Position numbers and translations under genes: made by a program | Part shown: positions 32,261-40,245 of the stretch, piece after piece | How the letters are laid out: each line of letters opens with the position of its first letter | How positions within the stretch are numbered: the stretch's first letter is position 1 | Notes under the pieces: model-generated | Told to the model about the DNA's origin: nothing | Seen by the model: the letters and a program-made list of their open reading frames with translations, nothing else | Database searches by the model: none | From: Priestia endophytica DSM 13796 | Lineage (GTDB): Bacteria > Bacillota > Bacilli > Bacillales > Bacillaceae_H | Reading direction: 5' to 3' | Length of the DNA stretch: 40,245 bases | Assembly: GCF_900115845.1 (NCBI RefSeq) | Contig: NZ_FOXX01000025.1 | Location: forward strand, 1 to 40,245

Positions 32261-32632
32261 GTGAAAAATACCAAAAGAGATACGGCGCTTTCCTTTGTGT
32301 TTTTAGGTCTTTTATTTTTAGGGTTTGTACAAGTATGGCACGAGCGTCAATATGTGCTTGGGGTTGGTGCAATGCTTGTAAGTTTTGTCGGCATCTGTGG
32401 GGTATGGAAAGGAATTAATAAAGAACGTCAAAAAGATATTTTATTAGGAATAAAACTTTTTTTTATAACCATTATATTTTGTTTGCTACACCGTTTTGTC
32501 TTTCATTTTATACAAAGTATAAACAATGATCATCGCTTTCTAGCCGCTTTTTTATCAAGCCTCCTTATCGTCTTTACTATGGACAAACTTGTCCGAATTA
32601 CGTATCATAAGCTTCATCAAAAATCTGCTTAA
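32261..32632 (+). CDS. Hypothetical four-helix membrane protein
   Basis: A 123-residue protein with four hydrophobic segments (ALSFVFLGLLFLGFVQV, YVLGVGAMLVSFVGICGV, ILLGIKLFFITIIFCLL, FLAAFLSSLLIVFTM) separated by short basic loops. The start is GTG 32261 behind AAAGGAGAAG. It has its own terminator. No family is recognised. Confidence 0.65.
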   Translation: MKNTKRDTALSFVFLGLLFLGFVQVWHERQYVLGVGAMLVSFVGICGVWKGINKERQKDILLGIKLFFITIIFCLLHRFVFHFIQSINNDHRFLAAFLSSLLIVFTMDKLVRITYHKLHQKSA

Positions 32633-32656
32633 GAAAAACAAAAGGTGTGTATTATA

Positions 32657-32692
32657 AAACTAGTTCATATTTTTTGTGAACTAGTTTTTTTA
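32657..32692 (+). terminator. Terminator of the four-helix membrane protein gene
   Basis: AAAACTAGTTCA and TGAACTAGTTTTTTT form a perfect 12-base stem with T-run. Confidence 0.92.
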
Positions 32693-32837
32693 ATAGCAAA
32701 AAAGTGAAATTGATTTTTTTATAAGGAACAATACGTTGAGAGAAAAGAAGTTTAATAAATGCAAGAAAAGTCAAGGTCTTTCTTTCGGACAAGAACTGTG
32801 TATAATCAAGTATTGTAACAAACGTAGAGTTTTTTTG

Positions 32838-32866
32838 TTGTAAAATCTAAAAGAGTCTGATAGAAT
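32838..32866 (+). promoter_or_regulatory. Promoter of the nrdAB operon
   Basis: TTGTAA (32838-32843), 17 bases, TAGAAT (32861-32866). The predicted start near 32873 falls inside the first NrdR box. Confidence 0.6.
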
Positions 32867-32871
32867 AATAA

Positions 32872-32887
32872 ACACAATATGTAGTGC
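32872..32887 (+). promoter_or_regulatory. NrdR box 1
   Basis: ACACAATATGTAGTGC matches 15 of 16 positions of the NrdR consensus acaCwAtATaTwGtgt, treating the central a/g as allowed. It sits at the predicted transcription start, suited to repression by the ATP/dATP-sensing NrdR. Confidence 0.8.
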
Positions 32888-32903
32888 TTTGGTGAATGTA
32901 AAA

Positions 32904-32919
32904 ATACTATATTTTGTAT
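32904..32919 (+). promoter_or_regulatory. NrdR box 2
   Basis: ATACTATATTTTGTAT keeps the core C-w-A-T-A-T-n-T-w-G and matches about 13 of 16 positions. It begins exactly 32 bases after box 1, three helical turns, as in known tandem NrdR operators. Confidence 0.7.
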
Positions 32920-32924
32920 AAACC

Positions 32925-33110
32925 TAAAATAAAGGTGTCATGTAGTGACTTAAAAGGGAATTTGGTAATCAAACCAAAACTGTACCCGCAACTGTGATTG
33001 CTGATGAAATAAGCGCATCCACTGTATGAACGAAAAGGCTTACAAAAGCTTATTATACGGGAAGGGCTTAGAGTAGAGAGACGCAAAAGTCAGGAGACCT
33101 GCCTTTTATT
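32925..33110 (+). ncRNA. Cobalamin (B12) riboswitch aptamer
   Basis: The conserved blocks occur in order: AAAGGTG, AAAAGGGAATTTGG, ACTGTACCCGCAACTGTGA, ATCCACTG, GGGAAGG and the B12 box AGTCAGGAGACCTGCC (33088-33103). Adenosylcobalamin binding would change folding downstream. It lies in the leader of the B12-independent class Ia reductase genes. Confidence 0.96.
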
Positions 33111-33143
33111 GAGATGTTTTATTCTGTTCGGGAGTTAGGAGGA

Positions 33144-33188
33144 TAAAGCGAGGGTTGTGCTTTTTTGTGCGCACGTTCCTTCGCTTTA
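33144..33188 (+). promoter_or_regulatory. Hairpin of the riboswitch expression platform
   Basis: TAAAGCGA (33144-33151) and TCGCTTTA (33181-33188) close a long hairpin with inner pairing GTGC/GCAC. It lies between the aptamer and the terminator and could take part in switching. Confidence 0.55.
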
Positions 33189-33189
33189 T

Positions 33190-33224
33190 GCTCATTGCTC
33201 TCGAAGAGACAATGAGCTTTTTTT
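33190..33224 (+). terminator. Riboswitch-controlled terminator
   Basis: GCTCATTG (33190-33197), CAATGAGC (33210-33217), then seven Ts, located 33 bases before the nrdA start. With the aptamer upstream this indicates transcriptional attenuation when B12 is present. Confidence 0.85.
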
Positions 33225-33257
33225 GTAGAGTGAATGGCAAAGACTGGAGGAAATATT

Positions 33258-35528
33258 ATGTTACAAACAAATTCGAACACGTTAGAAACGGTTGTCGAAC
33301 AAGATGGAGCTGAAGAGGCGTTAGTTGGATATCTAGGAAAACTAAAAGAAAAGTATCCACATCTAGATTTTGACGATTATGAACAGAAAATTGTTCAAGG
33401 GGTGTTCACATTACAAGAGGTCACGAGAGATCGTCTTTCAAACTTGCTTATTTTAGGTGCGCTTGAGCGTATTAACACGCTTGAACCTGATTGGACATAT
33501 GTTGCAGCGAGCGTTTTATTGGACAAGCTTTACGGAAATGCAGCAGAAAACCGTGGCTATCAAGCAGATGAGAAATATGGTTCTCTTTATGATTTAATTG
33601 ACACGTTAACAAATACAGGGATTTTTAGCCCTGCTCTTTTATCTTCTTACACGAAAGAAGAGATTGAAAAGATTCAAAGCTTTATTTCACAAGAACGTGA
33701 TGAACTTTTTACATACATTGGGCTGCTGACATTATCTGATCGTTACTTAGCTCAAACACACGATCGCAAAACAATGGAATTGCCGCAAGAGCGTTTCTTA
33801 ATTATTGCAATGACGCTTATGCAAAATGAGCCAAAAGAAAAACGTCTTGCTCTTATTGAAGAAGCATATTGGGCTCTTTCAAATCTTTATATGACAGTAG
33901 CTACGCCAACACTTGCAAATGCAGGTAAAACATATGGCCAGCTATCAAGCTGCTTTATTGATACAGTTGAAGATGATTTAAGAAGCATCTACGACAGCAA
34001 TACGGACGTTGCTACACTGTCAAAACACGGCGGAGGTATTGGTGTATACCTAGGGAAAGTGCGTCCAAGAGGAAGCGATATTAAAGGGTTTAAAGGCGTT
34101 TCCTCAGGAGTTATGCCATGGATGAAACAGCTAAATAATACAGCTGTTAGTGTTGATCAGCTTGGACAGCGTAAAGGAGCAATTGCTGTTTACTTAGATG
34201 TATGGCATAAAGATATTTTCAGTTTCCTTGATGCTAAGTTGAATAACGGAGATGAGCGTCTTCGTACACATGACTTATTTACAGGCGTATGCTTACCAGA
34301 TTTATTTATGGAGAAAGTGCAAAACAGAGAAGAATGGCATTTGTTTGACCCACATGAAGTGCGAAGCGTTATGAACTATTCTCTTGAAGATTTTTACGAT
34401 GAAGAAAAAGGTAGCGGTTCATTTAGAGAAAAATATGAAGAGTGTGTAAGAGAAGAGAAGCTTTCTCGCGAAACAATTCCGGCAATCGAAATTATGAAAC
34501 GAATTATGATTTCACAGCTTGAAACAGGTACACCTTACATGTTCTATCGTGATACAGTAAACCGAGCAAATCCGAACAAACATAAGGGAATGATTTACGG
34601 AAGCAACCTTTGCAGTGAGATTGCTCAAAACATGAGTGCAACAACGCTTGTTGAAGAAACAACAGATGGAGGCACCATTGTAATCCGAAAAGAGATGGGC
34701 GATTTTGTTGTGTGTAACTTGTCTTCTGTTTCACTTGCAACAGCTGTAAAAGCAGACGTTCTACCTCGTCTTGTGAAAATTCAAATGCGCATGCTTGATA
34801 ATGTAATTGACTTAAATACAATTCCTGTACCACAAGCTAAATATACGAATGAAAAGTATCGTGCTGTCGGACTAGGAACGTTTGGGCTTCATCACCTACT
34901 AGCCCTTGAGGGAATTAGCTGGGAAAGTGATGATGCTGTTGAGTACAATGATCGCTTATATGAGGACATTGCCTATTATGCAATTTCAGCGAGTATGGAG
35001 CTTGCAAAAGAAAAAGGTTCATATCCTGTATTTGAAGGTTCAGAATGGGAGAATGGCCGCTATTTTGAGGATCGTGGGTATACGAGCGATCGTTGGAAAG
35101 AACTTCGTGCTAAAGTTCAAGAAAACGGAATGCGAAACGGCTATGTTATGGCTGTTGCACCGAATTCTTCAACAAGTATTATTGCGGGCTCTAGTGCAAG
35201 TATCGATCCTATTTTCCGTAAAGAATATTCAGAAGAGAAGAAGGACTATAAAATTCCAGTAACGGCACCAGATCTTACGCCACAAACAAACTGGTATTAT
35301 AAATCAGCATATCACATTGATCAAAATTGGAGCATTAAACAAAACGCGAAACGTCAGCGTCACATTGACCAAGCTGTATCTTTTAATCTTTATGTACAAA
35401 ACGATATTCGTGCAAAAGACCTTTTAGATCTGCATCTCAATGCATGGTCAGAAGGATTAAAAACAACATATTATGTTCGTTCAACATCTGGAGATGCAAT
35501 TGACGAATGTGAAAGCTGCCATAGCTAA
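33258..35528 (+). CDS. nrdA: Ribonucleotide reductase class Ia-type large subunit
   Basis: A 756-residue alpha subunit that reduces ribonucleoside diphosphates. The active-site cysteines are visible in QLSSCFIDT and in VVCNLSSVSL, and the thiyl-radical segment is GSNLCSEIAQ (N, C and E in the E. coli order NLCLE). KHGGGIGVYLGKVRPRGS and APNSSTSIIAGSSASIDP are family blocks, and the C-terminal CESCHS provides the redox-shuttle cysteine pair. The N-terminal ATP-cone motif (KRDG) of E. coli NrdA is not seen, so overall dATP inhibition may be absent. ATG 33258 follows GGAGG at ideal distance. The gene is preceded by NrdR boxes and a B12 riboswitch and followed by nrdB 35 bases later. Confidence 0.93.
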   Translation: MLQTNSNTLETVVEQDGAEEALVGYLGKLKEKYPHLDFDDYEQKIVQGVFTLQEVTRDRLSNLLILGALERINTLEPDWTYVAASVLLDKLYGNAAENRGYQADEKYGSLYDLIDTLTNTGIFSPALLSSYTKEEIEKIQSFISQERDELFTYIGLLTLSDRYLAQTHDRKTMELPQERFLIIAMTLMQNEPKEKRLALIEEAYWALSNLYMTVATPTLANAGKTYGQLSSCFIDTVEDDLRSIYDSNTDVATLSKHGGGIGVYLGKVRPRGSDIKGFKGVSSGVMPWMKQLNNTAVSVDQLGQRKGAIAVYLDVWHKDIFSFLDAKLNNGDERLRTHDLFTGVCLPDLFMEKVQNREEWHLFDPHEVRSVMNYSLEDFYDEEKGSGSFREKYEECVREEKLSRETIPAIEIMKRIMISQLETGTPYMFYRDTVNRANPNKHKGMIYGSNLCSEIAQNMSATTLVEETTDGGTIVIRKEMGDFVVCNLSSVSLATAVKADVLPRLVKIQMRMLDNVIDLNTIPVPQAKYTNEKYRAVGLGTFGLHHLLALEGISWESDDAVEYNDRLYEDIAYYAISASMELAKEKGSYPVFEGSEWENGRYFEDRGYTSDRWKELRAKVQENGMRNGYVMAVAPNSSTSIIAGSSASIDPIFRKEYSEEKKDYKIPVTAPDLTPQTNWYYKSAYHIDQNWSIKQNAKRQRHIDQAVSFNLYVQNDIRAKDLLDLHLNAWSEGLKTTYYVRSTSGDAIDECESCHS

Positions 35529-35563
35529 GCGTAACATATATAATAGAAGAAAGGTGAATTGTG

Positions 35564-36604
35564 ATGTCATATACACTAAAAAAGCGTGACATTATGGATC
35601 GTCAGGCACCAAACAGATCAACAAGCATTATTAACGGAGAAAGCTCTAATGTTTTAAACTGGGATGACGTTCGATTTAGTTGGGCGTACCCTAAATATAA
35701 AAAAATGCTAGCGAACTTTTGGACACCGTTTGAGATTAATATGTCACATGATATTAAGCATTTTCCGCAGCTAACAGAGAAAGAACAAGATTCTTTCTTG
35801 AAAATTATTGGACTTCTTGCTCTTTTAGACAGCATTCAAACAGACTATGCCGGGAAAGTAGCAGACTATTTGACAGACTCAAGCTTAAATGCGCTTATGA
35901 TTATGCTTGCACAGCAAGAAGTCATTCATAATCACTCTTATAGTTACGTACTTTCAAGCATTGTAAACAAATCTAAACAAGACGAAGTTTTCAACTACTG
36001 GCGTGAAGAACCAACGCTTGTAGAGCGCAATGAATTCGTCACGAACGGCTATAAGGATTTTGCTGAAAACCCAAGCGTCGAAACGCTCTTAAAGTCGCTT
36101 GTGTACGACGTGATTTTAGAAGGTTTGTTCTTCTATTCTGGTTTTGCCTTTTTCTATCATCTTGCTCGCAACCGCAAAATGGTAGCTACAAGCACTATGA
36201 TTAATTATATTAATCGAGATGAGCAAATTCACGTTGATTTATTTGTGAAGATTTTTAAAGAAATTTTAGTGGAGTATCCAGAATACAACACAAAAGAACT
36301 TCACCAATTTATTAATGAAACACTTAAGCGTGCCGTTGAGCTTGAGGTAAGCTGGGCTGAGACTGTAATCGGAGACGAAATTGAAGGTCTTGTTCTACAA
36401 GAGGTAGAAGATTACATTAAGTTTTATGCGAACGTTCGGGCAAATCAGCTTGGTACGGAGCGTCCTTATGAAGGATACCGACAAAATCCCCTTCGTTGGA
36501 TTAAAGCATATGAAACAGTAGATCTTGGCAAAACAGACTTCTTCGAACAAAAGAGTCGTCAATATGCTAAAACAACAGATGCAAATGGTTTTGACGAACT
36601 ATAA
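35564..36604 (+). CDS. nrdB: Ribonucleotide reductase class Ia-type small subunit
   Basis: A 346-residue beta subunit carrying the diiron (or dimetal) tyrosyl-radical cofactor. Ligands and radical residue are seen as D89 (LLALLDSIQ), E119 and H122 (QQEVIHNHSY) with Y126 at the place of E. coli Y122, then EGLFFYSGFAFFYHLA and INRDEQIHVDLF for the second metal site. ATG 35564 follows AAAGGTGA; a GTG directly before it is an alternative. No nrdI or nrdH is adjacent, which agrees with class Ia rather than Ib. It ends with a strong terminator. Confidence 0.94.
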   Translation: MSYTLKKRDIMDRQAPNRSTSIINGESSNVLNWDDVRFSWAYPKYKKMLANFWTPFEINMSHDIKHFPQLTEKEQDSFLKIIGLLALLDSIQTDYAGKVADYLTDSSLNALMIMLAQQEVIHNHSYSYVLSSIVNKSKQDEVFNYWREEPTLVERNEFVTNGYKDFAENPSVETLLKSLVYDVILEGLFFYSGFAFFYHLARNRKMVATSTMINYINRDEQIHVDLFVKIFKEILVEYPEYNTKELHQFINETLKRAVELEVSWAETVIGDEIEGLVLQEVEDYIKFYANVRANQLGTERPYEGYRQNPLRWIKAYETVDLGKTDFFEQKSRQYAKTTDANGFDEL

Positions 36605-36608
36605 AAAA

Positions 36609-36643
36609 CGAAAAAGCGCAGAATCTTTTCTGCGCTTTTTCTC
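36609..36643 (+). terminator. Terminator of the nrdAB operon
   Basis: GAAAAAGCGCAGAA, loop TCTT, TTCTGCGCTTTTTC. Confidence 0.93.
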
Positions 36644-37989
<1,346 letters not shown>

Positions 37990-38052
37990 AGAAAAAGAAC
38001 GTGTAATAATTTGTAATTGTTCCATAATCTTTAGACGTAAGGAGAAGAGAGA

Positions 38053-39477
38053 ATGAGAAAAACTAAAATTGTATGTACTATTGGACCAGCTAGTGAAAAT
38101 CGAGAAACATTCACGAAATTAGTAGAAGAGGGTTTAAACGTAGCTCGTTTAAATTTCTCACACGGTGACTTTGAAGAGCACGGTGGCCGTATTAAAACAA
38201 TTCGTGAAGTGTCAAAAGAAACTGGTAAAACAGTTGCTATTCTTCTTGATACAAAAGGCCCTGAAATCCGTACAAACGAAATGGAAGGCGGAGCACTTGA
38301 GCTTGTAGCAGGCGAAAAAATCATCGTGTCAATGAAAGAAGTAAAAGGAACGAAAGAAAAGTTCTCTATTACATACTCAAACCTTGTGAACGATGTAAAA
38401 CAAGGGGATACAATTTTACTTGACGATGGCTTAATCGGTCTAACAGTAGAAACTGTTGACGCTGCAAATGGTGAAATTCATACAACAATCCAAAACACGG
38501 GCGTTCTTAAAAACAAAAAAGGTGTAAACGTTCCTGGCGTAAGCGTAAGCCTTCCTGGTATTACAGAAAAAGACCGTGCAGATATCCTATTCGGGGTTGA
38601 GCAAGGTGTAGATTTCATTGCTGCTTCTTTCGTTCGTAAAGCAGCAGACGTTCTTGAAATCCGTAAGCTTCTAGAAGACAACAATGCAACAGATATTAAA
38701 ATCATCTCTAAAATTGAGAACCAAGAAGGAATCAATAACATTGATGAGATCTTAGAAGTTTCTGATGGTTTAATGGTTGCTCGTGGAGACATGGGTGTTG
38801 AAATTCCTGTTGAAGAAGTACCTCTTGTACAAAAAGAGCTTATCGAAAAATGTAACCATTTAGGAATGCCTGTTATTACAGCAACACAAATGTTAGATTC
38901 TATGCAACGTAACCCACGTCCAACTCGCGCTGAAGCAAGTGACGTAGCGAACGCAATCTTTGATGGTACAGATGCAATCATGCTTTCTGGTGAGACGGCT
39001 GCTGGGGACTATCCAGTTGAAGCTGTTCGCACAATGAACAGCATCGCACTTCGCGCAGAATCTGCTCTTGATTATTCAAAAGAAAAACTGTTTGCTGATT
39101 CAGTGGGCGTTTCAAGCGTAACAGATGCAATTGGTCAAGCAGTAGCAGATACAGCAATGACGCTTGATGTAAAAGCAATCTTAGCTCCAACGGAAAGCGG
39201 ATATACAGCACGCATGATTTCTCGCTTCCGTCCAAAAGCAACAGTTGTAGCAATCACAAAAAATCAATCAACTTCTCGTAAGCTAATGCTTATGTCAGGT
39301 GTTGTTCCAATCGAAGGCAACACGTTTGAAACAATTGATGATATTACAAGTGATGCAACAAACCTTGCTGTTGATAAAGGTATTATTGAACACGGTGATC
39401 TTGTTATTCTTGCAGCTGGAATGCCGTTTGGTAAGTCTGGTTCAACAAACCTTTTAAAAGTTCACGTAGCTAACTAA
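38053..39477 (+). CDS. pyk: Pyruvate kinase, short form without the C-terminal extra domain
   Basis: A 474-residue pyruvate kinase converting phosphoenolpyruvate and ADP to pyruvate and ATP. Motifs: [43 protein letters not shown] with the catalytic lysine, [11 protein letters not shown] for Mg, TATQMLDSM and the C-terminal allosteric domain up to LLKVHVAN. Most Bacillus Pyk proteins continue for about 110 residues with a PEP-utiliser-like extra domain; here the protein ends cleanly before it, as in E. coli PykF. ATG 38053 follows AAGGAGAAGAG. It lies after pfkA and is followed by a hairpin and fba. Confidence 0.95.
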   Translation: MRKTKIVCTIGPASENRETFTKLVEEGLNVARLNFSHGDFEEHGGRIKTIREVSKETGKTVAILLDTKGPEIRTNEMEGGALELVAGEKIIVSMKEVKGTKEKFSITYSNLVNDVKQGDTILLDDGLIGLTVETVDAANGEIHTTIQNTGVLKNKKGVNVPGVSVSLPGITEKDRADILFGVEQGVDFIAASFVRKAADVLEIRKLLEDNNATDIKIISKIENQEGINNIDEILEVSDGLMVARGDMGVEIPVEEVPLVQKELIEKCNHLGMPVITATQMLDSMQRNPRPTRAEASDVANAIFDGTDAIMLSGETAAGDYPVEAVRTMNSIALRAESALDYSKEKLFADSVGVSSVTDAIGQAVADTAMTLDVKAILAPTESGYTARMISRFRPKATVVAITKNQSTSRKLMLMSGVVPIEGNTFETIDDITSDATNLAVDKGIIEHGDLVILAAGMPFGKSGSTNLLKVHVAN

Positions 39478-39491
39478 TTTAGGCAGAATAC

Positions 39492-39519
39492 CGCATAAAG
39501 AGCGATAGCTCTTTATGCG
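39492..39519 (+). terminator. Hairpin between pyk and fba
   Basis: CGCATAAAGAGC, loop GATA, GCTCTTTATGCG: a perfect 12-base stem. The T-run is poor (ATTCTATATT), so it may be a weak terminator, a processing site or an mRNA-stabilising structure. Confidence 0.7.
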
Positions 39520-39555
39520 ATTCTATATTACATATTCTAATTTGGAGGAATTATC

Positions 39556-40245
39556 ATGCCATTAGTATCAATGAAAGAAATGCTAAATACTGCTAAAGAT
39601 AAAGGTTATGCAGTAGGTCAATTCAACTTGAACAACTTAGAGTTCACGCAAGCGATTTTACAAGCAGCACAAGAAGAAAAATCTCCAGTTATCCTTGGTG
39701 TTTCTGAAGGTGCAGGCCGTTACATGGGCGGATTCAAAACAATCGTGAAACTTGTTGAAGCACTTATGGAAGAGTACAACGTAACAGTACCTGTTGCGAT
39801 TCACCTTGATCATGGTTCAAGCTTTGAGTCTTGTGCAAAAGCTATTCATGCTGGCTTCACATCTGTTATGATCGACGCTTCTCACGGTCCTTTCGAAGAG
39901 AACATTGCGGTAACATCTAAAGTTGTTGAGCTTGCTCATTTCCACGGTGTATCTGTTGAAGCTGAGCTTGGAACTGTTGGTGGACAAGAAGATGACGTGA
40001 TTGCTGAAGGCGTAATTTACGCAGATGCACAAGAATGTAAAGAGCTTGTAGAGCGTACAGGTATCGACTGCCTAGCTCCAGCACTTGGTTCTGTTCATGG
40101 TCCTTACAAAGGGGAGCCAAACTTAGGATTCAAGGAAATGGAAGAGATCAGTGGCCTTACAAACATGCCGCTTGTATTACACGGTGGTACTGGAATTCCA
40201 ACAAAAGATATCCAAAAAGCGATTTCTTTCGGTACAGCTAAAATC
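39556..40245 (+). CDS. fba: Class II fructose-bisphosphate aldolase (3' end outside window)
   Basis: The first 230 residues are seen and the frame is open at the window end. The enzyme splits fructose 1,6-bisphosphate into glyceraldehyde 3-phosphate and dihydroxyacetone phosphate using zinc. Motifs: [34 protein letters not shown] with the catalytic aspartate and zinc-binding histidine, [28 protein letters not shown] and [10 protein letters not shown] with further metal and phosphate ligands. About 55 residues should be missing. ATG 39556 follows GGAGGAA. Position after pyk is unusual; in B. subtilis fbaA lies near spo0F. Confidence 0.95.
   Translation, partial: MPLVSMKEMLNTAKDKGYAVGQFNLNNLEFTQAILQAAQEEKSPVILGVSEGAGRYMGGFKTIVKLVEALMEEYNVTVPVAIHLDHGSSFESCAKAIHAGFTSVMIDASHGPFEENIAVTSKVVELAHFHGVSVEAELGTVGGQEDDVIAEGVIYADAQECKELVERTGIDCLAPALGSVHGPYKGEPNLGFKEMEEISGLTNMPLVLHGGTGIPTKDIQKAISFGTAKI

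Overview
The window is low-GC, densely packed and has terminators between most genes. Its gene set is that of an endospore-forming member of the Bacillaceae, in or near Bacillus/Priestia: a sigM-yhdL-yhdK operon, the splA-splB spore-repair pair, a ywaC-type alarmone synthetase, ykoS/ykoT homologues, PbuO- and HtrC-like proteins, and probable spore-coat-like Asp/Lys-rich proteins. The exact species cannot be read from the sequence. Strong GGAGG-type ribosome binding sites and frequent GTG/TTG starts fit this group.

Layout. 1-2642: the tail of an IS3-family insertion sequence, a YvrJ-like small protein, and the ECF sigma factor operon sigM-yhdL-yhdK behind a TGAAAC-N16-CGTA promoter. 2623-7891: a GrpB-family gene, then a 4-aminobutyrate (GABA) catabolic cluster, gabT-gabR-gabD. 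gabT has an exact sigma-54 promoter with a 17-bp-arm palindrome upstream, and gabR encodes a PAS/AAA+ sigma-54 activator. 8425-13626: a DedA membrane protein, a PAS histidine kinase broken by a single-base frameshift, an NhaP2/CvrA-type cation/proton antiporter, a methyltransferase and a DJ-1/PfpI protein. 13790-18242: two small probable spore-structure genes, two small membrane proteins, a purine permease and an HtrC-like serine protease. 18260-21936 (minus): ykoS, ykoT and a CPBP protease. 22190-25494: release factor RF3, a candidate structured small RNA, and a glutamine synthetase. 25542-32632: small membrane and regulatory genes, YjbQ, the small alarmone synthetase, splA-splB and a VWA lipoprotein. 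32838-36643: a class Ia ribonucleotide reductase operon, nrdA-nrdB. 37030-40245: pfkA, pyk and the start of fba, three glycolytic genes in a row.

How it works together. GABA nitrogen and carbon enter central metabolism through GabT (succinate semialdehyde) and GabD (succinate), switched on by GabR with sigma-54. dNTP supply is controlled twice: two NrdR boxes 32 bp apart lie at the transcription start of nrdAB, followed by a full cobalamin riboswitch with a terminator. This predicts that a B12-dependent reductase exists elsewhere in the genome. The pfkA-pyk-fba cluster and the glutamine synthetase both look like non-standard versions. Pyk lacks the C-terminal extra domain usual in Bacillus, and the glutamine synthetase has proline at the position of the feedback-inhibition arginine R62.

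The most interesting points are the double control of nrdAB, the structured RNA before the glutamine synthetase, the gabT and gabR control elements (the second one covers the gabR ribosome binding site), and the variant GS and Pyk enzymes.
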